DNA from: Candidatus Portnoybacteria bacterium CG_4_10_14_0_2_um_filter_44_20
Lineage (GTDB): Bacteria > Patescibacteriota > Minisyncoccia > Portnoybacterales > GCA-002795985
DNA: 21,041 nt
Assembly (NCBI GenBank): GCA_002792395.1
Contig: PFOG01000140.1
Span: 1-21,041 of the forward strand
Reading direction: 5' to 3'
Shown here: piece after piece, positions 12,581-19,268 of the stretch
Numbering within the stretch: position 1 is the first letter of the stretch
Layout of the letters: every line of letters begins with the position of its first letter
The notes under the pieces: model-generated
What the model was told of the DNA's origin: nothing
What the model saw: the letters and a program-made list of their open reading frames with translations, nothing else
Databases searched by the model: none
Made by a program: the position numbers and the translations under genes

Positions 12581-12634
12581 CCTACGGGTGGTCACCCGAA
12601 GGGTGAAGATTTTCATATTCCGCTCATATTCTAC

Positions 12635-13237
12635 CTATATTCCGCTTATTTCAAGCAGTGTGCCGCGCCTGCCTGGAACGGCACCCCCGATGGCAATAAT
12701 GTTGTTCTCCGAATCGACATTTACAATTTTTAAATTCTTGATCGTCACTCGCTCGCTTCCCATTCTGCCAGCCATCTTTAAACCTCTACGCACTCTTTCC
12801 GGATACGAAGAACCGATTGATCCTGGCTGCCTTAGGGCATGCTTGGTACCATGGCTGGCCGTAGCGCCTCGAAATCCATAGCGCTTAACCACCCCAGCGA
12901 AACCTTTTCCTTTAGATATTCCGCTGACTTTCACCGGCTCGCCTGCCTGAAAAATATCGGCTTTAATTTCTTGCCCGATTTCATATTTTTCACCAGTTTT
13001 AAACTCTCTCAGATATTTCAGATTTTTGACTCTGCTCAAATGCCCCTTTTGCGGTTTACTAAGCCTCTTAGACTCCCAAAATCCCACCTGCGCCGCCTCA
13101 TAACCGTCTTTTTCTTTAATCTTTATCTGGGCCACATAGCATGGACCGGCTTCAACAAGCGTAACCGGAATTACACTGCCTGTTTCGTCAAAAATCTGGG
13201 TCATTCCTATTTTTTTGGCTAATATAAATTTTGCCAT
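12635..13237 (-). CDS. rplC: 50S ribosomal protein L3
   Basis: L3 is an early assembly protein whose loop reaches the peptidyl-transferase centre. It has 200 residues (family about 205-210). It opens MAKFILAKKIGMTQIFDETG, a typical L3 start, and contains KGKGFAGVVKRYGFRGATASHGTKHALRQPGSIG (the signature and central loop) and GRRMGSERVTIKNL-like AGRMGSERVTIKNLKIVNVD. The C-terminus is complete and ends LLEISGI. A diverged second copy of this tail lies just downstream at 12488-12580. A possible attenuator precedes the gene at 13266-13376. There is no Shine-Dalgarno sequence. Confidence 0.98.
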   Translation of the reverse strand: MAKFILAKKIGMTQIFDETGSVIPVTLVEAGPCYVAQIKIKEKDGYEAAQVGFWESKRLSKPQKGHLSRVKNLKYLREFKTGEKYEIGQEIKADIFQAGEPVKVSGISKGKGFAGVVKRYGFRGATASHGTKHALRQPGSIGSSYPERVRRGLKMAGRMGSERVTIKNLKIVNVDSENNIIAIGGAVPGRRGTLLEISGI

Positions 13238-13265
13238 TGCTGTCGTATAAATTTTTGGAAAAATC

Positions 13266-13376
13266 CTCTATACTTAAAAAACCGGGATAGCCACGCAGAC
13301 ATCTCGGTTTCTCTTCGTCGAAGAAAAAATGTGTCTCTTTCGGCTATTCAGTTGCCCCCTCTTTCTATCTATAGAG
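13266..13376 (-). promoter_or_regulatory. Structured RNA leader of rplC, putative attenuator
   Basis: On the coding strand, nested pairings can form: CTCTATA (13370-13376) with TATAGAG (13266-13272); ATAGCC (13342-13347) with GGCTAT (13287-13292); AGACA (13332-13336) with TGTCT (13297-13301); and an apical hairpin around CTTCGACGAAG (about 13312-13328). A competing hairpin, with AACCG, a mismatch and GATG pairing TATC and CGGTT (13280-13309), is followed by six T. The competing hairpin uses bases of the GGCTAT arm, so the two folds exclude each other. This is the layout of a transcription attenuator. I do not recognise it as a known riboswitch, T-box or ribosomal-protein leader. Confidence 0.5.
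13275..13309 (-). terminator. Intrinsic-terminator-like hairpin ahead of rplC
   Basis: The coding-strand stem AACCG-A-GATG / TATC-C-CGGTT, with one mismatch and a ten-base loop, ends in a run of six T (13276-13281). It lies about 38 bp upstream of the rplC ATG and inside the operon, so it cannot be a constitutive end of transcription if rplC depends on readthrough. It is probably conditional. Confidence 0.5.
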
Positions 13377-13394
13377 AATTCCGAGGACACTTTG

Positions 13395-13503
13395 AATATG
13401 ACCGCTGATCAAACGCTGATCTATTACGCGGAACAAACGCCGATCCAATCTAAGTAAGATCCGCGACTGATCTGCGTATAAGATCCGCGTCAATCCGCGG
13501 TTG
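13395..13503. repeat. Palindromic word-repeat spacer, GATCCGCG type (downstream of rpsJ)
   Basis: The left arm has ccgctgatca, aacgctgatc, acgcggaac and aacgccgatc; the right arm has agatccgcga, ctgatctgcg, agatccgcg and caatccgcgg. It begins at the rpsJ stop and leads into the structured region before rplC. Confidence 0.75.
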
Positions 13504-13851
13504 TTACATTTTAATCTCGATATCAACTCCGGCCGGCAAACTTAAATTCATTAGGGCATCGGTCACCTTTGAACTGGGATCAAAAATATCGATCAGCCGC
13601 TTATGAATTCTCATTTCAAACTGCTCACGCGAATCCTTATGGACAAAAGTTGAACGGTTAACGGTGTATTTCCTTATTTCAGTCGGTAAAGGAATCGGCC
13701 CCCGCACTTCCGAACCATAGCGCTGCGCCGCCTCAATAATCTGGCGGGCGGACTGATCAATGACCTTATGATCATAGGCTCGGATTTTTATCCTGATTCG
13801 CGTCTTGACCTCTTCTTTTGCTTTTTCTTTCGTTTTCTTTGCTGTAGGCAT
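13504..13851 (-). CDS. rpsJ: 30S ribosomal protein S10
   Basis: S10 is a head protein of the small subunit and, as NusE, a partner in transcription antitermination. It has 115 residues; the core begins about residue 17 after a Lys/Glu-rich extension ([20 protein letters not shown]). The core shows [69 protein letters not shown], unmistakable S10 with the conserved RGPIPLPT. It lies 58 bp after tuf and opens the S10 part of the superoperon. Confidence 0.98.
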   Translation of the reverse strand: MPTAKKTKEKAKEEVKTRIRIKIRAYDHKVIDQSARQIIEAAQRYGSEVRGPIPLPTEIRKYTVNRSTFVHKDSREQFEMRIHKRLIDIFDPSSKVTDALMNLSLPAGVDIEIKM

Positions 13852-13876
13852 CTTGAAAGAACTATTAATTAATTAT

Positions 13877-13908
13877 TAAGCATAGCTTGCGTGAGCGTCC
13901 CGCTCACA
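13877..13908. repeat. Dispersed palindromic repeat, copy 2
   Basis: The 32-bp sequence is the reverse complement of 2902-2933 with one mismatch (centre gtgagcg-tcc-cgctcac). It starts 2 bp beyond the tuf stop codon. No T-run follows on the coding strand, so a terminator is unlikely. Confidence 0.8.
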
Positions 13909-13909
13909 A

Positions 13910-15112
13910 TTAATTGATTATTTTTGTTACAGCTCCGGCGCCAACCGTTCTGCCGCCCTCACGCAGGGCAAATCTTTGCTTTTCCTCTAGAGCCACAGGG
14001 GCAATCAACTTAACCTTAACGCTAACGGTATCACCAGGCATAACCATTTCGGTTCCTTCTGGTAAAGTAACATCTCCCGTAACATCGGTAGTTCTGATAT
14101 AAAACTGTGGCTTGTATCCGCTAAAAAACGGAGTGTGTCTTCCGCCCTCTTCTTTGGTTAAGATATAAATCTCGCCTTCAAATTCCGTGTGGGGAGTAAC
14201 TGATCCCGTCTTGGCAAGCACCTGGCCCCGCTCCACATCCTCGCGTTTCAACCCGCGCAAAAGAATTCCGGCATTATCGCCGCAACGTCCCTCGTCCAAA
14301 GATTTATTGAACATCTCAATTCCCGTCACGACTGTTTTTTGTGTAGCTTTCAAACCAACAATTTCCACTTCTTCGTTTATTTTGATTATGCCTCTTTCAA
14401 TTCTGCCAGTCGCTACCGTTCCACGGCCTTCAATAGAGAATACGTCTTCAACGGCCATTAAAAATGGTTTGTCGACTTCCCGAACCGGTTCAGGAATTGA
14501 TTTGTCCAGCGCATTCACTAATTCCAAAATCGGCTTTGCCGCCTCGTCATCACTTGATTTAGCCTCCAGCGCCTTAAGAGCCGAGCCACGAATGATGGGA
14601 ATAGTATCGCCGGGGAACTTATATTTGGTCAAAAGCTCTCTAATTTCCTGTTCGACCAGATCAATCAATTCCGGATCGTCCACCATATCGATTTTATTAA
14701 GAAAAACAACCATCGCTGGCACACCCACCTGATAAGCTAAAAGGATGTGTTCACGCGTCTGCGGCATCGGGCCATCCGGCGCCGAAACAACTAAAATCGC
14801 TCCATCCATCTGGGCCGCGCCCGTAATCATATTTTTGATATAATCGGCATGACCCGGACAATCCACGTGAGCATAATGCCGGTTAGGAGTTTCATATTCA
14901 GAATGATGTGTAGCAATTGTAATACCTCTGGCCTTTTCTTCCGGCGCGTTATCTATCTGACCAACTTTTTCTACTTTGGCGACATATCCCTGATCCTTAA
15001 GAAGGCTCAAGACGTGCAAAATGGCCGCCGTTAAAGTTGTTTTGCCATGATCAACGTGACCAATAGTTCCCACATTAACATGCGGTTTTGTTCGTTCAAA
15101 TTTCTCGGCCAT
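13910..15112 (-). CDS. tuf: Elongation factor Tu
   Basis: EF-Tu delivers aminoacyl-tRNA to the ribosome in a GTP-dependent manner. It has 400 residues, the usual length. The GTPase domain shows the P-loop GHVDHGKT (18-25), switch I RGITI (62-66), DCPGH (84-88) and NKID (139-142). Domains II and III include [21 protein letters not shown] and the C-terminal [21 protein letters not shown]. It has its own likely promoter at 15226-15254, so it may be expressed independently of rpsL-fusA. It precedes rpsJ as in a typical str-S10 junction. Confidence 0.99.
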   Translation of the reverse strand: MAEKFERTKPHVNVGTIGHVDHGKTTLTAAILHVLSLLKDQGYVAKVEKVGQIDNAPEEKARGITIATHHSEYETPNRHYAHVDCPGHADYIKNMITGAAQMDGAILVVSAPDGPMPQTREHILLAYQVGVPAMVVFLNKIDMVDDPELIDLVEQEIRELLTKYKFPGDTIPIIRGSALKALEAKSSDDEAAKPILELVNALDKSIPEPVREVDKPFLMAVEDVFSIEGRGTVATGRIERGIIKINEEVEIVGLKATQKTVVTGIEMFNKSLDEGRCGDNAGILLRGLKREDVERGQVLAKTGSVTPHTEFEGEIYILTKEEGGRHTPFFSGYKPQFYIRTTDVTGDVTLPEGTEMVMPGDTVSVKVKLIAPVALEEKQRFALREGGRTVGAGAVTKIIN

Positions 15113-15225
15113 AAGATTTATAAAGGCGCGAAGCTCAAATCCTAATTCTCACTAGTCAAATTAACTTGGTGCAAATTAGTATTAGATTCCGCAATTAAAT
15201 TAATTAATAACAATGTTTAATACGT

Positions 15226-15254
15226 ATTTTATATGCAAATCGTGCCGCCGTCAA
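15226..15254 (-). promoter_or_regulatory. Sigma70-type promoter for tuf
   Basis: On the minus strand TTGACG (15249-15254) is followed by a 17-base spacer and TAAAAT (15226-15231), each matching five of six consensus bases. Transcription would begin near 15219, leaving a leader of about 107 bases, AT-rich at first. A run of nine G (15255-15263 on the minus strand) sits directly upstream of the -35 box. Confidence 0.6.
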
Positions 15255-15270
15255 CCCCCCCCCGCCCAAT

Positions 15271-15636
15271 TTATACCAATGGTATGTCCTCAACCCTGGC
15301 GCTTCCTGCTTCCCGCCGACTACTCCCCGTTATTTCGTCGCCAGATTCCGAAGAAAGCTGCAGATCCATAATTTCACGATTAAGCTTTTCCAGATCTTCC
15401 TCGCTTCCGGCAAAATCAAATACATCATCAGCCGGGCCATCAGCCTTTTTATTTAAATTATCTTTGCCCGAATTATCTTTGCCCGAATTGTCAACTTCTT
15501 TCGGTTTGGAATTTTCGCCAAAAATTTTCTGATACTCCTCGGGGCTTTGAATAACCAGAATCGGCTTTTCGTTTTCGACGACAATAATATACGCGTTTTT
15601 ATTTTTTTGAAATATTTGTTTGATTAATTTGAACAT
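15271..15636 (-). CDS. Protein of unknown function with Phd/YefM-like N-terminus, between fusA and tuf
   Basis: The 121-residue protein is not a known member of the str operon. The N-terminal half includes AYIIVVENEKPILVIQSPEEYQKIF (about 15-39), resembling the core of Phd/YefM-type antitoxins (consensus NGKPVAVL-SPEEYE); this is similarity by eye only. After a tandem DNSGKDNSGK comes a Ser/Asp/Glu-rich tail (about 55-121) with a short helix EEDLEKLNREIMDLQLSSES. No toxin gene is adjacent, so a complete toxin-antitoxin pair is not supported. It may be a small DNA- or protein-binding factor. It has no Shine-Dalgarno sequence. The tuf promoter lies just downstream of its stop codon. Confidence 0.7.
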   Translation of the reverse strand: MFKLIKQIFQKNKNAYIIVVENEKPILVIQSPEEYQKIFGENSKPKEVDNSGKDNSGKDNLNKKADGPADDVFDFAGSEEDLEKLNREIMDLQLSSESGDEITGSSRREAGSARVEDIPLV

Positions 15637-15762
15637 GCTAGACGCAGATCAGAACGCAGATCTAAACGGTTCGCTTCGGCGAACCGGCCGCTGAACAAAC
15701 GCCGATCTCTTTATGAAAAGATCCGCGTTTATCTGCGTGGTAGATCCGCGTGTATCCGCGGT
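15637..15762. repeat. Palindromic word-repeat spacer, GATCCGCG type (downstream of fusA)
   Basis: The left arm has agacgcagat, gaacgcagatc and acgccgatc; the right arm has agatccgcgt, ttatctgcgt, agatccgcgt and tatccgcgg. In the middle is a perfect hairpin of eight base pairs with a ttcg loop (cggttcgc-ttcg-gcgaaccg, 15667-15686). It fills the whole gap. Confidence 0.8.
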
Positions 15763-17853
15763 TTACCGCCTTTTTCCCTCCGCTATTTGTTGAGTAATAT
15801 TATTCGGCACCTCGGCATAATGATCGAATTCCATCGTGAAGTTGGCCCGACCCTGAGTCATTGAACGAAGAGCGGTTGCGTAACCAAACATCTCCGCCAG
15901 CGGAACCTGAACATCAATAACTTTAACTCTCGCTATTCCCTCGCCCCGATCTTCTATCTTCTCAATCCGCCCTCTTTTTGAATTCAAGTCACCAATCACA
16001 TCGCCCATAAATTGTTCCGGAGTGATAACCTGCAATCTCATAACCGGCTCAAGCAAAACTAACTTAGCACGCCTGACCGCTTCTTGTAAAGCGGTTGAAG
16101 CCGCAATCTTAAAAGCAATCTCTGATGAATCAACATCGTGATAAGAACCGTCATATAAGGCCACGTCTAAATCCACGAGCGGATAACCAGCTAAAACTCC
16201 TTTGTCTATGGCCTCTTTCACTCCTTTTCCCACTGCCGGAATAAACTCATTGGGGATAGCTCCTCCTTTAATTTCATTAAGAAATTCAAAGCCCGCTCCC
16301 CGTTCTTTTGGTTCAACGCGCAACCAGACGTGGCCATATTGGCCGCGTCCGCCACTTTGCCTGATATACTTGCCCTCGGCTTCAGCTGTTCCTTTTATTG
16401 TTTCCTTATAGGCAACCTGCGGATTTCCAACATTGGCCTCAACCTTAAATTCACGCATCATTCGGTCGACGATAATCTCTAAATGCAATTCGCCCATTCC
16501 GGCAATAATAGTTTGCCCGGTCTCAGCATCGCTTCTAATTTTAAAAGTGGGGTCCTCTTCAGATAAACGCTTAAGAGCCATGCCCATTTTTTCCTGGTCA
16601 GCCTTAGTCTTCGGTTCAATGGCCAAAGAAATAACCGTCTCCGGGAAGGTGATTTTTTCTAAAACGATCGGCTGGTTCAAATCGCAAAGCGTATCGCCGG
16701 TACTGGTTTTTTTAAGGCCGACGGTTGCCGCAATCTCGCCAGCATACATCTCCCTAACCTCTTCCCGATGTTTCGCGTACATTCTTAAAATCCGTCCTAT
16801 TCTTTCTTTTTCCCCGCTAACAGAGTTCAAAACATAAGACCCGGCAGTAAGACTTCCGGAGTAAATTCGAAAAAAAGTTAGTTGTCCGACATAAGGATCG
16901 CTGGCAACCTTAAAGGCTAAGGCCGCAAACGGCTCATCATCTTTGGGATAACGAACCAGCTTTTTGGTTTCATCCCCATCGTCGCATCCCTCAACCGGCG
17001 GCAAATCAACTGGTGAAGGAAGATAATCAACCACTGCGTCAAGCATAAGCTGAACACCCTTATTCTTCAGGGCGCTGCCGCATAAAACAGGAATTAGATT
17101 CGAATCGATAACCGCTTGGCGCAAAACCCGCTTTAATTCCTCCGGCCGAATCTCCTGGCCTTCCAGATATTTTTGCATCAGCTCCTCGTTCTGCTCAACG
17201 ATCTTTTCCATAAGCTGCTGCCTCATTTCCCGAGCCTTTTCTTTAAGATTCTCAGGAATTTCTCCCTCCACCACCTTCTCTCCTTTCTCGCCTTCAAATC
17301 TAATAGCTTTCATATTTAAAAGATCGACTACCCCTTCAAGATTATCCTCAATACCAATCGGGAACTGCATTGCCACGGCGCGAGGCGTTAGACGCTCGAT
17401 AATCGATTGAAAACTTTTTTCAAAATTAGCGCCCATCCGGTCCAATTTATTGATAAAGCAGAAGCGGGGAACTTTGAATTTATCGGCCTGATGCCAAACG
17501 GTTTCCGATTGCGGCTCAACGCCAGCCACACCATCAAAAACAACAACCGCCCCGTCCAAAACCCGCAAAGATCTCTGCACCTCGACCGTAAAATCAATGT
17601 GGCCGGGGGTATCAATTATATTAATCTGATGGTCGCGCCAATTGCAGGTTGTTGCGGCCGCCGTGATCGTAATGCCGCGCTCTTTTTCCTGTTCCATCCA
17701 GTCCATCTCGGCCTCGCCTTCGTGTACCTCTCCGATTTTGTGTTTTTTTCCGGTATAAAAAAGCACCCGCTCGGATACGGTGGTCTTGCCAGCGTCTATA
17801 TGCGCTATTATTCCTATATTACGTATACGGTCAATTGGTGTTTGGCGTGCCAT
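15763..17853 (-). CDS. fusA: Elongation factor G
   Basis: EF-G is the GTPase that translocates tRNA and mRNA and, with RRF, recycles ribosomes. It has 696 residues, full length. GTPase motifs are AHIDAGKT (17-24), RGITI (59-63), DTPGHIDF (81-88) and NKLD (135-138). Domain II has [17 protein letters not shown] and EEDPTFK; domain IV has the [19 protein letters not shown] stretch, with the translocation loop region; the C-terminus has [29 protein letters not shown]. Order rpsG-fusA-tuf is the str operon, though here a small gene intervenes before tuf. No start context with Shine-Dalgarno is seen. Confidence 0.99.
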   Translation of the reverse strand: MARQTPIDRIRNIGIIAHIDAGKTTVSERVLFYTGKKHKIGEVHEGEAEMDWMEQEKERGITITAAATTCNWRDHQINIIDTPGHIDFTVEVQRSLRVLDGAVVVFDGVAGVEPQSETVWHQADKFKVPRFCFINKLDRMGANFEKSFQSIIERLTPRAVAMQFPIGIEDNLEGVVDLLNMKAIRFEGEKGEKVVEGEIPENLKEKAREMRQQLMEKIVEQNEELMQKYLEGQEIRPEELKRVLRQAVIDSNLIPVLCGSALKNKGVQLMLDAVVDYLPSPVDLPPVEGCDDGDETKKLVRYPKDDEPFAALAFKVASDPYVGQLTFFRIYSGSLTAGSYVLNSVSGEKERIGRILRMYAKHREEVREMYAGEIAATVGLKKTSTGDTLCDLNQPIVLEKITFPETVISLAIEPKTKADQEKMGMALKRLSEEDPTFKIRSDAETGQTIIAGMGELHLEIIVDRMMREFKVEANVGNPQVAYKETIKGTAEAEGKYIRQSGGRGQYGHVWLRVEPKERGAGFEFLNEIKGGAIPNEFIPAVGKGVKEAIDKGVLAGYPLVDLDVALYDGSYHDVDSSEIAFKIAASTALQEAVRRAKLVLLEPVMRLQVITPEQFMGDVIGDLNSKRGRIEKIEDRGEGIARVKVIDVQVPLAEMFGYATALRSMTQGRANFTMEFDHYAEVPNNITQQIAEGKRR

Positions 17854-18019
17854 ACGACTAAATTCAAAACACTTTTAAGATATTTGAGTTTTGAAAATTT
17901 TGATTTATTTGGAATTTGTAATTTTGTGCTTGTAATTTCTGTCTTAATACCGGAAAGGGCAAACTACTAGCGCAAAGATTATTGATTTCCGATTAGCTTT
18001 CGATACATTTCCGATATTA
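17854..18019. repeat. Composite repetitive spacer, rpsG-fusA gap
   Basis: The fusA-proximal 100 bp is AT-rich and built from words such as ttcaaaac, gagttttgaa, ttttgattt and ggaatttgta. The rpsG-proximal part repeats TTTCCGAT with its reverse (gatttccgat, tacatttccgat, atcggaaatg). Neither piece encodes a protein. Both follow the pattern of the other gaps, with weaker symmetry. Confidence 0.55.
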
Positions 18020-18484
18020 CTACCATCGGAAATGCGCAAATGCTTTATTCGCATCCGCCATGCGGTGTGTATCCATTCTCTTTTTTACGGCATCACCGGC
18101 GTTTTGGCTGGCCTCCAACAACTCTTGCGCCATCTTTTCTGCCATCGGCTTACCCTTTTTCTTCTTGGCGGCCGCGATAATCCAACGGAAGGCTAAAGAT
18201 ATTTTTCTTTCACCCCGAACTTCCCGCGGCACTTGGTAGTTAGCGCCTCCGACGCGTTTCGAACGCACCTCGACTGCCGGCATAACATTTTTTATCGCCT
18301 GATCAAAAACCTCCAAAGGATCCTTGGTTTGTTTGGTTAAAATATCAAAAGCATCATAAAGCACTTTGCTGGCCGTTGTTTTCTTACCGCCATCCATCAA
18401 GTAGTTGATGAACTTCGCTACCATTACATTCTGATGCCTCGGATCAGGCTGAATTTGGCGTGGAACTGAAGGTCTTCGACGCAT
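18020..18484 (-). CDS. rpsG: 30S ribosomal protein S7
   Basis: S7 is a primary assembly protein of the small-subunit head and contacts the E-site tRNA; in E. coli it autoregulates the str operon. From ATG 18484 it has 154 residues starting MRRRPSVPRQIQPDPRHQ; a GTG at 18496 would add four. Signature segments are VAKFINYLMDGGKKTTASKVLYDAF, AIKNVMPAVEVRSKRVGGANYQVPREV and the C-terminal VKKRMDTHRMADANKAFAHFRW. It follows rpsL through a GACTACCG-type palindrome. Its E. coli-type S7-binding leader is not recognisable. Confidence 0.98.
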   Translation of the reverse strand: MRRRPSVPRQIQPDPRHQNVMVAKFINYLMDGGKKTTASKVLYDAFDILTKQTKDPLEVFDQAIKNVMPAVEVRSKRVGGANYQVPREVRGERKISLAFRWIIAAAKKKKGKPMAEKMAQELLEASQNAGDAVKKRMDTHRMADANKAFAHFRW

Positions 18485-18496
18485 TGCTTTGTCCAC

Positions 18497-18563
18497 AGCT
18501 TACCGACTACCGCTTACCGCCATTCGAATTGGCCGTAGTCAGTAGTCCGTAGTCGGTTAGCAA
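18497..18563. repeat. Palindromic word-repeat spacer, GACTACCG type (rpsL-rpsG gap)
   Basis: The left arm has cttaccgactaccgcttacc; the right arm has ccgtagtcagtagtccgtag and tcggttagc. The centre is gccattcgaattggc, itself an imperfect palindrome. It fills the gap between rpsL and rpsG. Confidence 0.8.
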
Positions 18564-18974
18564 TTATTTTGGTTTTTTCGCTCCATACTTACTTCTCTTC
18601 TGCCTTCTTCCCTCTACTCCAGTTGTATCAAGGACGCCGCGCACAATATGATATCTGACACCGGGCAAGTCTTTGACTCTTCCGCCGCGGATCATAACAA
18701 CCGAGTGCTCCTGTAAATTGTGGCCCTCGCCGGGAATATAAGCAGTTACCTCTGTGCCGTTGGTCAGCCTAACGCGAGCCACTTTGCGCAAAGCCGAATT
18801 AGGTTTTTTAGGCGTAACAGTATAAACCTTCAAGCAAACCCCGCGCTTAAATGGAGCAGGATAACTTGCCGGCTTATTTTTAAGCGAATCAAAACCCTGT
18901 CCGAGAACCGGAGCCTTTGGTTTTTTCTTTGCCGTTTTTCTCGATTTTCTCACTAACTGCTGAATGGTTGGCAT
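18564..18974 (-). CDS. rpsL: 30S ribosomal protein S12
   Basis: S12 forms part of the decoding centre. It has 136 residues, the longer form with an insertion ([20 protein letters not shown]) before [23 protein letters not shown]. The PKKPN motif and the later [36 protein letters not shown] are diagnostic. The two lysines whose mutation gives streptomycin resistance in other bacteria (in PKKPN and in RVKDLPG) are both present, so the target looks sensitive-type. It is the first gene of the str part and has its own probable promoter and leader upstream (19003-19147). Confidence 0.98.
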   Translation of the reverse strand: MPTIQQLVRKSRKTAKKKPKAPVLGQGFDSLKNKPASYPAPFKRGVCLKVYTVTPKKPNSALRKVARVRLTNGTEVTAYIPGEGHNLQEHSVVMIRGGRVKDLPGVRYHIVRGVLDTTGVEGRRQKRSKYGAKKPK

Positions 18975-19002
18975 ATTCGATAAAAAATGATTGGATAATT
19001 TT

Positions 19003-19033
19003 AAAAAAAGAAAAATGACACCTGGGTGTCATT
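19003..19033 (-). terminator. Intrinsic terminator or attenuator in the rpsL leader
   Basis: On the coding strand an eight-base-pair stem (AATGACAC/GTGTCATT, loop CCAG) is followed by TTTTTCTTTTTTT-type sequence. It lies about 29 bp before the rpsL ATG and some 80 bp after the predicted transcription start. Either it ends transcription from the upstream gene or it attenuates the str operon. Confidence 0.65.
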
Positions 19034-19118
19034 CCCGAAACAAGTTCAGGACAGGCTCTGAAATCTTTTCAGAATCGTTTAGCCGCAAACGGAGAAACTG
19101 ATTCCAGCCACTTCTACC

Positions 19119-19147
19119 AATCTATCAACAAAAAAATTTTCTGTCAA
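19119..19147 (-). promoter_or_regulatory. Sigma70-type promoter for rpsL and the str operon
   Basis: On the minus strand a perfect -35 TTGACA (19142-19147) is followed by a 17-base spacer and TAGATT (19119-19124, four of six consensus bases). Transcription would begin near 19112, giving a leader of about 138 bases with three hairpins: TCTGAAA/TTTCAGA near 19056-19072, CCTGAA/TTCGGG near 19034-19050, and the terminator-like stem. Confidence 0.6.
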
Positions 19148-19254
19148 CCCCGTAGAATCACGGCGGATGCCTGATATCTCTATTTCTGTTAATTTATTAA
19201 AGTGATTAGCGACCATAGATTAGCGTTAAAAATTCGCCGTAGCTCTACGGGGTC
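19145..19254. repeat. Inverted CCCCGTAGA...ACGGCG repeats between the cohesin-domain gene and rpsL
   Basis: accccgtagaatcacggcgg (about 19146-19165) and, in the opposite orientation, cgccgtagctctacggggt (about 19235-19253) are inverted copies. The second contains a short palindrome (ccgtagctctacgg) followed on the coding strand by CGAATTTTT, which may act as a weak terminator of the upstream gene. The 66 bp between the copies is AT-rich and shows no gene. Confidence 0.55.
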
Positions 19255-19268
19255 AACGCGCGTAAGGC

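Larger units (their letters stand above)
12258..12634. other. Non-coding gap rplC-rplD (377 bp): composite of remnants and repeats
   Basis: No complete gene is seen. From the rplD side: about 110 bp of AT-rich sequence containing gcaaat-rich words and a small hairpin (tttgc-cta-gcaaa near 12297); an inverted pair of CATTCCC-type repeats (12397-12473); a diverged rplC 3' fragment (12488-12580); and two adjacent small hairpins with CACCC/GGGTG stems (12580-12605). The longest uninterrupted ribosomal-operon gap of the window, apart from that occupied by the envelope genes. Confidence 0.7.

Noticed and set aside
13219..13302. Leader ORF of 27 codons before rplC (MSAWLSRFFKYRGFF...), overlapping the L3 start
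   Set aside because: It is encoded by the terminator hairpin and lacks a Shine-Dalgarno sequence; it lacks a run of regulatory codons. A translated attenuator peptide cannot be excluded but is not supported.
14187..14732. Plus-strand ORF of 181 codons opposite tuf
   Set aside because: It is a shadow of EF-Tu, with no recognisable domain.
15255..15263. C9/G9 tract as a phase-variable switch of the small gene
   Set aside because: The tract lies after the stop codon of that gene, so slippage would not change its frame; only a promoter-adjacent role is possible.
17407..17970. Plus-strand ORF of 187 codons opposite the start of fusA
   Set aside because: It mirrors the conserved GTPase domain of EF-G and extends into the AT-rich spacer; no domain recognised.
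837..18563. The repeated words as a CRISPR array
   Set aside because: Repeat words are too short, are present in both orientations as palindromes, spacers are not of constant length and no cas genes are present.
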